NCBI GenBank assembly: GCA_019828545.1
Contig: JACVRA010000063.1
Coordinates: forward strand, 1 to 64,000
Origin: Paracamarosporium sp. OC-R06-R3
Lineage: Eukaryota; Ascomycota; Dothideomycetes; Pleosporales; Didymosphaeriaceae
DNA length: 64,000 bases
Direction of reading: 5' to 3'
Positions 44,674-56,236 of this stretch are shown here, in pieces. The notes beneath the pieces are model-generated. The model was not told where the DNA came from. It saw only the letters and a program-made list of their open reading frames with translations, and made no database searches. The position numbers and the translations under genes are program-made. The first letter of the stretch is position 1. Every line of letters starts with the position of its first letter.

Positions 44674-46384
44674 ATGGCACCTCTAGAAGAGGTAGAGACC
44701 GCTCGATCAACACCACCCCCAAGGGGCTCATACACACCCTCCGAAATCGAAAGACTTGGACGAGAACGACCAGACGCATTCAGAACGATATGGGTTGAAC
44801 TTGGATTCTGCTTCTCCCTCCTGGGATCCATGTTCGTTGCTGAATACTTCGTCTCGGGATTCAATGTCCTGCTTCCCACATTGACTCAAGCACTGGACAT
44901 TCCATCACAAGCAGAGACATGGCCAGCAAGCGTCTTCTCCCTGGTTACTGGCGCGTTTTTACTACCCGCAGGACGCCTTGCAGACATCTTCGGTGGATAC
45001 ATTGTGTTTTCTGTAGGCCTGGCATGGTTTGTCGTCTGGTCTTTGATCGCTGGATTCAGCCAGAACTACGTTATGCTCATCTTCTGCCGAGCGTTGCAAG
45101 GCTTTGGACCAGCTGCTTTCTTGCCATCTGGAATCATGCTCCTTGGGAGTATCGTAAGTTCATCACCGCCTCATCTTACAGCTATCTGACACAACTGCAG
45201 TACCGCCCAGGACCACGAAAGAATCTCGTCTTCAGTCTCTACGGAGCGTTTGCCCCCGTCGGCTTCTTTGCTGGAATCTTCTTCGCCGGTCTCGCGGCGC
45301 AAGTGATGACCTGGGGATGGTATTTTTACTTCGGCACAATCATGCTGGCCATAGTTGCCGTGGCCTCTTTCCTCTGCATCCCGCGCCACACCATGGAATC
45401 CCATAAGATCACTCCTAAGATGGATTGGTGGGGCACATCTACCATTGTTCCCGGTCTCATCCTGCTCGTATTCGCAATCACAGATGGGTCACACGCACCA
45501 AACGGCTGGGCTACACCGTACATCCCAGTCACCTTCGTGTTAGGATGGCTGTTCGTGGGTGCTTTCATCTATCTTGAGGGTTGGGTCGTAGATCAGCCCT
45601 TGATACCAGGTGACATGTTCAACGTCAAGGGCATGAAGGCGCTCACCGTAGCGCTCTTCTTCGAGTACGGCGTCTTCGGTATCTTCTTGTTCTACGCCAG
45701 CTTCTAGTAAGTGACCTGCACATACCGCTCGATCCACAGCCCCTAACATCTGTCCAGCATCGAGGAAGTCTTGCACGCCAGTCCGCTCCTCACCACGGCC
45801 TGGTTCGCACCTATGTGCATCGGCGGCCTCATTCTCGCGACCGTCGGCGGCTTCATAATGCACATACTACCAGGGAGAGTGTAAGAATCCCCAACACCGC
45901 ATTAACGCTCACACAGCTGACATAGCCCAGTCTCCTGCTCATCAGCGGTACATCCTTCGTCGTCTCCGTCCTCCTCTTCGCCATCCTCCCCGAAGACCCA
46001 AACTACTGGGCGTACATCTTCCCCGCCATGATCTGCGCCACCCTCGGCATAGACGTTACATACAACGTCTCCAACATCTTCATCACGACATCGATGCCGC
46101 GTGCACGGCAGGGTCTCGCGGGCGCCTTCATCAACTCCCTCCTCTTCCTCGGCATATCGTTTTTCCTGGGCTTCGCTGATTTGGCTGTCACGCAGACGGC
46201 GGATCGGGGACAGCGACAAAGCTACAAGGTAGCGTTTCAGATGTCGATTGCGCTTGCTGGGGCAGGGCTATTGATCATGTTTGTGGGAGTGAAGATCGGG
46301 AAGGCGAAGAGCGAGTTGACGGTTGAGGAGAAGGAGGAGCTGGAGAGGGAGTTGACGAGGAGGGATACTGGCGAGGTGCAGTGA
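44674..46384 (+). CDS. MFS transporter, drug:H+ antiporter type (Atr1/Amf1-like)
   Basis: Four exons, 44674-45153, 45201-45706, 45758-45880 and 45931-46384, with introns of 47-51 bases, give 520 residues. About fourteen membrane segments are predicted. Motif A-like text follows helix 2 (AGRLADIFGG), and motif C-like text is in helix 5 (APVGFFAGIFFAG). The stretch LIFCRALQGFGPAAFLPSGI is typical of the DHA2-like branch that includes yeast Atr1 and Amf1 (YOR378W). It would export toxic compounds or move small solutes at the plasma membrane; specificity is unknown. The C-terminus is acidic (VEEKEELERELTRRD). The last acceptor follows CTGACATAG and uses the next AG (45929-45930), as frame demands. 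Confidence 0.9.
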
Positions 46385-47203
46385 CATAGAGATCTCGTTA
46401 GAGCCCTAGGATAGATAATTTCTAATTCGAAATCATACCGCGTTACGTCCTTTTAGGATGGAAGGTAAAAAGAGCAAGATCTTCCTGACCAACATACAAT
46501 GCGCCCCCATCGCCTAGTCACCACACAACATATCATTCATCCCTGCAGCAGTGCGCTAACATGGAAGATAACAAAAAGAGCAACCCCCCACCCCCATCGA
46601 TATTTGCAGCCCACTCTCCACCCCTCCAGCAAGAATCCCCACCTTCCCACTTACACACCCTACACGACCCAACACTCAAAATCACTCACACAAAGCGCAT
46701 CCCCATCTCACTCATCTCCCTCAAACCCCCTCCCATCCCAATCCCGCCACACACTCCTCCACTACCATTCGTGCGGCACCACTCACCCACCCTCAAACTC
46801 CCCCTCTACCATTCAGCTCAATCCCCATCTATCAAATACGCACCACCGCATTTCCCACAGACTTCGATGACAGATACATCGCCGTATCAACGCTTTTTAT
46901 CCACTAGGTAGATGCTCGGATATTTGCCAAGGATGATGTAAGTGGGTGGGATGGGATAAGGTAAGATGAGGTCGTCGATAGATGTCGGTGGTCTAGGCTA
47001 GGTTAGGATGGGATATTACTGCACACATCACAAGCAAGCAAGCAAGCAAGCCAAAAAGCAGAACGATCCAAAACGCAAAAAACATCATAGCATAATTACA
47101 CAGATCTGACTGAACCCCACAGCACCACACGCCATCCCCGTTCCACTCACACCACTTTTAATACCAACTCACACACACACACACTCCCGAGGTCCGGTCC
47201 TAC
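46385..47203. other. Convergent intergenic region with a doubtful small frame and simple repeats
   Basis: Contains an open frame at 46561-46911 (116 codons, Pro/His/Ser-rich, no domain), which probably reflects C-rich sequence and is not called as a gene. Further right are a (CAAG)5 repeat at 47031-47050 and an (AC)n run at 47171-47184. Confidence 0.5.
47031..47050. repeat. Simple repeat (CAAG)5
   Basis: Five exact copies of a 4-base unit in the 3' flank of the nucleoporin gene. Confidence 0.95.
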
Positions 47204-50200
47204 TCACGACCCCGCACCATTCGCACCCTTCCCCAAACCAAGACAAACCCCCGCGCTCTCCACCTCTCCGACAACCCTATCCTCATACGCACTCGTCCCA
47301 TCACCAACGACCCTCTCCCTCAGCGCGCCCAACCTGCCCAACCACCCCTCAACATCCTCCTTGACACCCTCCTTATCCCAATCCAGCACCGCTACATCCC
47401 CAGGCTGCACGCCCTCCCTGACGCCCGCCGTCCTCACGCCATCAATAACACTGCTGATAAGCGCAAGGCTGTGCGTCTCCGCCGCGAGATTAAGCGTGAC
47501 TTTTCCCACGTGGCGAGAGCTCAGGGCGAGACTTGAGCGGCGCAGTTGCTCGGGGTACGCGTTGAGGAAGGAGCTGATCTCCGCGGCGATGGGGGGCCCG
47601 ACGGAGAGGAGGAGGTTGAGGCAGAGAGGGAGGATTCCCTTGGTCCAGATGGCGTGCATGCGGACGGGGGCGTCGAAGGGGCCGGAGCCGCCGGGCCGCC
47701 GGAAATACGACATTATGTTTGCGGCGGCGAGTTGGCTGAGGATGCCTTCGACGGCCATGGACTCGGCGAGGCCTTTTACCGTGGATAGAGAGAGGATGAA
47801 GAAGAGGCTAAGTTCGCCGTAGATAGGGTCTGAGGTCGGGCCTGAGGTGAGCTTGTCGGACCAGGAGAAGAGGGAGGAGGCGTAGCGGACGGTGTTGCTG
47901 TTTGCGAAGAGGAGCGTGATTTGCGAGTGGGAGGTGGACATCTCTGGGATGGCGATGATGCGTTGGAGGAGAGCGGTTAGGAGGGCGAAGTCGGAGGGGG
48001 ACACGGAGGAGGGGTCGGCGTGGAGCTGGGTTGCGAGGCTGCGGAAGCCTTTGGCGACGGTGTCGGAGAGGATCTCGAGGAGCTCGAGAGAGATATTTAT
48101 GGGCGCATCGTCTTTGTTCTTAGGCTGGATGATGGTTCCACGGAAGCTTGAGCGGAAAGACGCTTCTTTAGGATCGACCTTGTCGGACGGTTCGATGAGA
48201 TAGAAGTGAAGTGTGAGATACAGGATTTTCAGTAGCGTGCGGTAGTAGTCCACCTCTTCGCTGGCAAAGACATTGTCGAAGTCGACTACAGCTGATCGAA
48301 CGGCTACCCAGACAGGGCCCAACAATTGCCGCGCCTCCTCAGCTCTCACCTTGTCTTCCACAAGCCTCTTAAGCAAGGCAAAGGCGAGATCAGCTCGCAG
48401 TGTCATGAGTTGTCCAAACAGAACTTCAGGAAGACTTGAGTCTGCATTTGCCTTCATGCATTGTGCTATGACCTGAATCAAGCAAGCGGTGATGCGCGGG
48501 TCTCTCGTAGCGAAGTAACTGAGCTCCAGAGCGAGCAGTCTCCAGCTGTGCACAAGCTGAATATGAGAGTCGACCAGACTGAGATTCCTATTGGCGCGCT
48601 CAACTTCGGCCTTGAATCCTTGGCCATGCCGAGGCCCTGACCACTTGCTGTCAAAGTCGAGTAATGAAGACGCGATGGTGATGTCGTAGAAAAAGTTGCG
48701 ACCATAGGACGTGGGCTGCAACGTTGTACGCTTGAAATTAGCGAGCTTAACTCCGGGAAACTTCTCTTCGATGTTTCTTTGGAGGTTCGCATGCAGGGCG
48801 ACGTTGTACGGAGGCAGCTTCAAAGCCTCCTCTTGGTAATAGGAGAGCGCCCCGACAACATCTTTTACTGACGTATTGTCGCCCGCTTGCCGAGCCGTGT
48901 GCAGATACATAGCTAGGATCTCGGCAGCCAGTGAAGCAAATTTGTTCTCTTGAGAACGAAGTTCAATGACTTCTTCTGCTTTTGGTGGAGGTTGGTTTGC
49001 GATCCACTTCAGGAATGTGATGAGTTGCTGGATGAACTCCTTTCGTTCCCGAAGGTCTCCCATGGCCCATGACCAGTGATTTTGTGCCGAGGTAATGAAC
49101 TCCAGCATTGCCGTCCATAGGTTCCATGGTGGATTCTGCGCGTTCAAATCGAGACGAGAAAGAGCTTCAAGTGCTCGAGACAGAAGAGATTTGCTTGTCG
49201 AGATTTGAGTAGTGGTCTTCGACTTAGTCCTCATCATTTCCCGCGGTGTAGAGCCGGTGAGAAGATACAATGCGAACCATCGTTGCTTGCATGAGACTAC
49301 AGCAGTAAGTAGGTTCCAAACGCTCTTTTGTATGTCGACTATCTTCAACGGTTCGTCCAATTGCGACAAAACAATCATAAAGTTCTTCGCGGTTTTTGGG
49401 CCAAGGTGGCCGAGAAGCGAAGGAGGCTCAACAATCTCCCGTTTGGACGGTGCCCCCTCGTCCTCTGGTGGTTGGTCTTCCACGACGCGGACTGCGCCAC
49501 GCACTAAAACCTCGAGCAATGTGACGACCGGTGATTTCCACACCTCACTAGTAACATAGAGTCGTGCTAGTAGTGGTGTAGCTTTGAACAGCTGCTGCTC
49601 AAGATGTGTCCAAGGTCGGTCGAGCAATATCGCGACCCGCACAAGGATTTCTGAGAAGTGCAGTGTTGACTGCGTCTGGCGTTTCGACAAGGCTGCCCCG
49701 CTTGTTAAGGTAGTGTTTTTGAGCAGATCTGTCCCAGATAATAGAGAGGATAATATAGGGTTCGTCGGTAGGTCATTTCTAGACTTCGTGAGGTACAGTT
49801 CTGTGATATAGTGGGCAGTCGGTGCAATGATGTTGATCAACTTCTGTCCCAAGTCTGGCGTATCGTCGACATTGTAAGCTACTTCAAGGATTCTCGAAAA
49901 TGCTTCACAGATGCCAATATTGATGTGCAGTCGGTCTTCGGGGAAATTGTACTTCCAGCCCAGGGAAGTCTCGTATATACTTGCAAGCATTCTGCCGAAA
50001 GTGAGGAGTGTGCTGCTCATAGCTTTGTCCGAGGTACCACTTTCGGAGGTGAATGAAGCGTTGAAGCGTGTTAAGACTCTGTTCGAGTTGGAAGCTTTGC
50101 GAGAGACAGAGCGTCCTACAGCGTCGGCCACCAGCGCTTCAAAGATCCTCACGCAACCCATGAGGAATTTGTAGCTGCCGAGGACCATTTCCGTCCCGAT

Positions 50201-52881
50201 CAAAATGCTTGCGAGGCTGCCCCCCGTCCCGTCGCTTGCTAAAAGCCGGCTTCTTGCCAGCCATGGCCAGACCCTGTTTGGTGCAATTGCAATCAGGGCT
50301 TGGATAAAGTGCGTACAGGCAACGAGTAAATGAAGTGAAACTTCGTTGGTGGGATCGTTGTATTGCCGAAGCAATTGTTCTTCAAAGATGGAGAGCACAA
50401 TGCTAACAGTATCCGGACTGTGTTCTGCGCCAATGCTCAGGGCTGTCAACACGTCCACGGGGCAACTGTTACCGTCTCCTCTGGCTCTGGAAGCCTGCAG
50501 CGACGAGTGCATTATGTCGGCGAACAGTTCAATGATCTTCGCGGCTTCGGCAGGCGATGCAGGTTCTTGGGTCGCATACACAACCTTATTACTTCCTACT
50601 GCATATGTTGACAGTAGATGGTAAAAGTACTCTAGAGCTGAATGAGGGTAAACCCATCTCGCAACATACGGTTGTTCGCTGTCGTCAAGAATAACACCTT
50701 GGGTGTTCGCGTCAATAGTCATGATCGCCTGGAGTAGTGGAGCGGAGTTAGCAGCAAGTAGCCGCCGTTGAGTTTGGAAATTTGACGTAACCGACTTCGT
50801 GAATTGCGGCAGATCTACCGTCAGTGCAACGCGATTTTCGTTGTACTCCTCTTGTTCCAAGCGGTAATCAACAAATCCAGGCGGTAAACGCTGGATCACT
50901 GACCCCATCTGAATAAGTTCATCATACGCGGCGGGCTCACCGCTTTCTTTTGGACCTTCACCCCGAATTAGGGCGCTTGAGAACAGAAGCAAAGGCTCTA
51001 CTTCCAAGGGGTAATATAGATGGGCCGATTCGAGTAATCTGGGGCGGAGGACTGTATGGTCGTTACGGACAAAGGTCACGACGGGATCATCGATGTGACG
51101 CGGTGCATCGAGAGCGGACCAGTTGTAGGTAGTTCTTTGTCCTGCCAGAATTTGATGGGCCAAATCGACAAGTCCGTTGTGACTAAAGTCTATTGCGTCT
51201 GCACTCATAGCTGCACGAATGACATGCAGGTAAAGGAATCGGAATCTGTCGCGGGATACTTGATCTATGCTGGATCCGAAGTCGGCCATGCCTGTACGGA
51301 GAAGAGCTCCCATTATGACAAGAACGTCTTGCCCCAAGCATAAGGCAGCCAGCTGTGCAAACAATGGGGTTTCGCTTGTCTCGAATCGTGCCATATGAAG
51401 CACTGCTTCTTCAAGCTGAGAAGGAGCTGGAAGAGACGTTCTTGAGCCAGGAGCAGCATCCAACTGACGCTCGCGGGCTTCCTCAACCAGCCGAGCGTGC
51501 CACGTCAGTCGCCACACAATGGAGGCCCAAGCGAACACTGCGGGAAGCATAGGTGTCGGCCCTAGTTCGGTCGAATTGTAGAGACTTGAGGTAAGGCGTT
51601 CAAGCAAGCTGCCGTCTTGGACATAGGCATCTGCAGTCCACTCGCTGAACCTTCCAGATTCCAGGTCATCGAATATCAGTTGGGGCTTCAAGATGGCCAC
51701 GGAAACCATCGATGTGAGGGCCTGGATCAAAGGGATCAGAGGTTCTTGTCCTTCGTGTAACTAAGAAGAAATTAGTACAGGACGCTACAGATGCAGCAGG
51801 ATAGAGCTTACAGCAGGGAACTCCTTGAAGAAGCCCACGTCAGCGACCGTGCGAAACCACAGATCTACGCTCGAAGCGGAAAGAAGGCCTTTCGAGTTGA
51901 TGTCCGCGTGGAACAAGGCAAGATGTAGTATGTGGACAATCTGGGTGGTGTGAACCAATATCCATTGCGCTCCAAGACTCTCTTGAATCGAATCGGGAAA
52001 ATCCCAAGTGCAGCCGTCGTTGAGCGCATCCACCCTCTGGTTAAGGGCAGAGACGCACCGGTCCAGGGCAGGCGTATCAGCAGGCGTCCCCGCTTTGTCG
52101 TTTTGCTTGACAGCTATGGTTTGGCCGAGCTGCTCGAAGCGATCGTCGCATACGCGGTAGCCGGAGGGGTATTCGGTCTTGGTAGTGCGCAAGTCTCGTG
52201 CGGCGCCCCATGCCATGAGCATCTGGCTCACCCTCAAGATGGAGGTGCAAGTGGAGAAGTATATGCCAATGAGCCTCAGCTTCCGTTGATCGGGAGAGTT
52301 GAACTGCGAGCTTGTTTGTTCTTCGAGCAGTGTCGGGTTCTTGAGGATGGACACGTTGGGGACAATGGTCGAGGCGCTCAGGTTGTTCAAGCCAGCAGCT
52401 TCCTTGACGCTCAGCACCTCTTCCTCAGTCAGGCCGCTCAGCAGCTGCACCGTCGGCCGGGTCTGCCATTCCTGCACAGCCAACCGCAACGCCGCATACT
52501 CTGAGATTTGCGCCTCTTTGGACAGCCACAGACTATCCTCTTTGATCTCGTCCAGGTTGTAGTGGTCGTTCTGGACGGGGGTGACGCTGATCGGGGCGGT
52601 CGCGGACTCGAACTTGGTCTTCTCCTGGGGCGAGGGCTTGGGAAAGGGCGCCCACGGGCTGCTGAGGATGGCGACGTTCTCGTCGGAGGTCAGGAATTCG
52701 CGCAACGGCTGGCTCTGTGAGGCGGTGTCGGGGTCGCAGAGGGCATTGTAGGCAGTCTCCCATGTTCTAGGCCAGTCAGTCGTGTCATTGAAGAGACGTG
52801 CGGGCAGTAAACACACATGAGCTGCTGCTCGCCTTTGAAGCACCTGGCGAGGTCCAGGGCGGTCTGGGGGATCGGGGCCAT
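47204..52881 (-). CDS. NUP188: Large scaffold nucleoporin, Nup188 type (Nup188/Nup192/Nup205 class)
   Basis: Three exons, 52817-52881, 51812-52766 and 47204-51760, with introns of 50 and 51 bases, give 1858 residues. Start is MAPIPQTALDLARCFKGEQQ. The protein is almost entirely alpha-helical with no membrane segment, as expected for an inner-ring scaffold of the nuclear pore complex. The N-terminal stretch DEIKEDSLWLSKEAQISEYA followed by LRLAVQEWQ and QLLSGLTEEEVLSV is typical of the Nup188 family (PF10487), as I recall it. Total length fits fungal Nup188 better than Nup192. The assignment between these paralogues is from pattern memory and should be checked by profile search. It would bind Nic96/Nup93-type partners. 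The gene is divergent from trpC; starts are 408 bases apart. A long open frame continues upstream of the ATG to 53272, but lies in G+C-rich promoter sequence. Confidence 0.75.
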
Positions 52882-53289
52882 GGCGGCGCGGGGGAGGCGC
52901 GAGGTAGAGAGGGCTCAGCCAGAGTCCATCCAGTGGGCAGGGCGGGCGTGGTTCTGGCTTCTGGCCGTGTGCCTGCGTTTGTTGCGGGCGCATCGGCGTC
53001 GTCGCGCACAAGCTCAAGCTTTCTGAGGCGCGTTGCGCACAGACGCCAACCCGCCGCAGGGCCACAGGGCCGCATTTTTGGATCGGCGGCGGGCCAGGAA
53101 CAAAGCTCCGATGGCCTCCCGCAATTGCACTCGCAGTAGATGAAGCCTGACTCACCAGCCGGATCCCTGGCCTCGCTGACTCCCGCCGTCCGCCCATAAC
53201 CAGACATCCGGCCTCAATCCCCCGCCGCACACGCTGGACCGCACACGCTGGACCGCACACGCTGGACCGCACACGCTGGACCGCCCACC
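52882..53289. promoter_or_regulatory. Divergent promoter of the nucleoporin and trpC, with a tandem 14-bp repeat
   Basis: 408 bases, very G+C-rich, without TATA-like boxes, as is common for housekeeping genes. It ends in four copies of a 14-bp unit directly before the trpC start. It is open on the minus strand in one frame, which I take as a composition effect. Confidence 0.6.
53225..53280. repeat. Perfect tandem repeat, 4 x 14 bp
   Basis: The unit CCGCACACGCTGGA occurs four times without a mismatch, ending nine bases before the trpC ATG (53290). A partial fifth unit (CCGCCCACC) leads into the start codon. It would lie in the 5' untranslated region or the core promoter. Confidence 0.95.
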
Positions 53290-55649
53290 ATGCCCGCGCT
53301 GCCAGTCATCGACCACTCGCCCCACCATCCCGAGGCCTCGCCGCCCATCCCCGCCGCCTCCAACGTGATCCTGATCGACAACTACGATTCCTTCACCTGG
53401 AATGTCTACCAGTACCTTGCCCTGGAAGGCGCCACCGTGACCGTCATCCGCAACGACGAAATCACCCTCGACGAGCTCGTCGCGAAGAACCCCACCCAGC
53501 TGGTCATCAGTCCCGGTCCCGGCCACCCTGAGAAGGATGCCGGCGTCAGCAATGCCGCCATAGGCCATTTCAGCGGCAAGATTCCCGTCATGGGCGTCTG
53601 CATGGGCGAGTGAGTGGTGCTGTGCGCGTGGAGCTCCGACATCGACTAACTGTTGGCAGGCAATGCATCATCCACAGTCTCGGCGGCAAGGTCGACGTGA
53701 CCGGCGAGATCCTCCACGGCAAAACGTCCCCGCTCGTCCACGATGGAAAGGGCCTATACGCCAACGTCTCCCAGGGCATCCCCGTCACGAGATACCACTC
53801 CCTCGCCGGTACTCACCAGACCGTGCCCCAGTGTCTCGAAGTCACCTCTTGGATCGAGAGCCCGGAGGGGGGCAGGGGTGTTATAATGGGTGTGCGGCAT
53901 AAGGAATATGTGCTCGAGGGAGTGCAATTTCACCCAGAGAGCATTCTGACCGAAGAGGGTCGGCTCATGTTCAGGAACTTCCTGCGCATGCAAGGAGGCA
54001 CCTGGGCGGAAAACGAGAGACTTTCAAAAGAGTCGCATGCCAAAGCCATTGGTGCCGTTGCCAACGAGACATCGTCTAACGGACCGCCGAAAGACAAGCA
54101 GACCTCGATCCTAGAGAAGATCTACGACCACCGAAGGGCGGCCGTGGCGGAGCAAAAGAAGATTCCCTCGCAAAGACCGAGTGACCTGCAAGCCGCGTAC
54201 GATCTCAATCTCGCTCCCCCTCAGATCTCTTTTCCGGATCGGTTGCGGAAATCGCCCTACCGTCTCTCGCTCATGGCCGAGATCAAGCGCGCATCTCCCT
54301 CCAAGGGCATAATTTCGCTGTCTACGTGCGCACCTGCACAGGCTCGGACGTATGCCAAAGCTGGCGCAAGCACTATTTCCGTCTTGACTGAGCCGGAGTG
54401 GTTCAAGGGCAGTATCGACGATCTCAAAGCAGTACGACAAAGCTTGGAAGGAATGCCCAATAGGCCAGCCGTTCTGCGGAAAGAGTTCATATTCGACGAA
54501 TACCAGATTCTTGAGGCCCGGCTTGCCGGTGCTGACACAGTCTTGCTCATCGTCAAGATGCTCGACGAAGCACTACTAAAGAGGCTTTACGAATATTCAC
54601 GATCGCTCGGCATGGAACCGCTAGTGGAGGTCAACAACGTAGAGGAGATGAAGATTGCAGTAAATCTCGGCTCCAAGGTCATCGGGGTCAACAACCGCAA
54701 CCTCGTCAATTTCGAAGTTGACATGGACACCACTAGCCGCTTGATGAACTTGGTACCCAAGGAGACTATTGTGTGCGCTTTGAGCGGTATCACTGGCCCA
54801 CAGGATGTCGAACCGTATGCACAAAACGGGGTTGGTGCTGTTCTCGTCGGTGAAGCTCTGATGCGAGCGTCTGATACCGCTGAGTTTATTGCTCGCCTAC
54901 TTGGTGGCAGCCCTCCATCCAAATCAGCAGCGCCATCCTCTCCCTTAGTCAAGATTTGCGGCACTCGTAGTGTTGAGGCGGCCAAAACAGCCATTGAAGC
55001 AGGTGCTGATTTGATAGGAATGATTCTGGCTCCAGGACTCAAGCGCACCGTGTCAGCAGAGACGGCGCTCGCAATATCTGAAGCGGTCCACAAAACGCGA
55101 AAACCTCATGCTACTAAGGCTGCCACAACTGTACCTCAGTCCGCATCAGATTTCTTTGAGCATGCCTCCACAAACCACATTTCATATCCCGGACGAGCTT
55201 TGATCGTAGGCGTCTTCCGCAACCAGCCTTTGGAGTACGTGCTTGAGCAGCAGCAACTACTCAACCTAGATATCGTACAGCTCCACGGGCAAGAACCCAT
55301 TGAATGGGCAAAGCTCATACCCGTACCCGTTATCAAAGCGTTCGGTCCAAAGGACATTGGTATCGGCCTAAGAGGATACCACGCACTTCCACTCCTCGAT
55401 GCTGGATCGGGAGGCACCGGCCAACAGCTTGACCTATCTGAGGTGAAGGAAGCTCTTTCGAAAGACGACAGCATTAAAGTCATCTTCGCCGGCGGTCTCA
55501 ATCCCGACAACGTACAAAAAGCCCTAGATGGTCTTGGAGAATACAAATCACGCGTCCAAGCCGTCGACGTCAGCAGCGGAGTTGAAGCGGACGGCCAGCA
55601 AAGTTTAGAAAGAATCCAGGCTTTCATCAAAGCAGCAAAAGGTTTATAG
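53290..55649 (+). CDS. trpC: Trifunctional tryptophan synthesis enzyme (glutamine amidotransferase / IGPS / PRAI)
   Basis: Two exons, 53290-53609 and 53660-55649, with a 50-base intron, give 769 residues. Three fused domains are present. The amidotransferase subunit for anthranilate synthase (~25-215) contains nucleophile C104 in GVCMGEQC and the H198/E200 pair in QFHPES. Indole-3-glycerol-phosphate synthase (~255-510) contains [12 protein letters not shown] with catalytic Lys, [20 protein letters not shown] and VIGVNNRNL. Phosphoribosylanthranilate isomerase (~535-769) contains KICGTRS with catalytic Cys near 540, [16 protein letters not shown] text (DIVQLHGQE) and [10 protein letters not shown]. 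The domain order G-C-F is standard for filamentous ascomycetes. It acts in the cytosol, with the amidotransferase pairing with the TrpE subunit. The intron lies just after the nucleophile Cys codon, within GEQC. All catalytic motifs are intact. Confidence 0.97.
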
Positions 55650-56236
55650 ATAGCTAAGGCGAATCTCCAGCTTCGTCGAATCGTTAATTAAAATATAGGT
55701 CGGGACCGACCTGGAATTCTTCAACATACAAGTCCTCCAATCGCTGTGTTTTCTTATCTACCGCATAATCACCGAATTAATGACAAGCGTTAAAGGAAAC
55801 AATCCTGTTCGAGATCATCGCGTTAGATTCCATCTCCACAAGTCGATATATCTACTCTTCTGTTCCATACCCACTAGCTGACTTTGTCCCATAGAACACG
55901 CACACAACGCTTCCCCCCCCCCCTGCATATCAGAGAGCCGAAAAGACTGAGCTTCACGCCAGCTTTGCGATCACGCCTTGTTCTCTTACTTTGTGTCGTT
56001 CTACTCGTGCCCGAAATCGACCTTTACTTCTACGCGTCCGACGCCTCAGAAGTGATATTTGCCAATTGCGCAGTCTAACATGACTACTGTCTATTATTGT
56101 GTATACTACCCTCTATCACGCAGCTTTTCTACTCCTTTTTCTTTACCACTTCAATTTTTGATACTTTTCGAGCAACGGGTCGACAACCACAACTCTTTAT
56201 CACAAATAGCAACACAAATCGACGACTTGACTCGCA
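55650..56236. other. Intergenic region, 5' flank of the BRCT gene
   Basis: Contains a run of eleven C at 55913-55923 and a pyrimidine-rich leader (56100-56160) before the next ATG. No gene is seen. Confidence 0.55.

Noticed and set aside
46561..46911. 116-codon Pro/His-rich frame
   Set aside because: A C-rich tract opens several frames at once here; codon content reflects base composition only.
47361..50624. Many plus-strand open frames opposite the nucleoporin gene
   Set aside because: Shadows of a long coding exon; no domains and Arg/Ser-rich antisense composition.
51785..53272. Very long minus-strand open frame extending past the nucleoporin start towards trpC
   Set aside because: The part beyond 52767 is out of line with the spliced N-terminus, is G+C-rich promoter sequence with repeats, and encodes low-complexity Arg/Pro/Ala text. 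The intron 52767-52816 with a CTGAC branch site gives a better protein.
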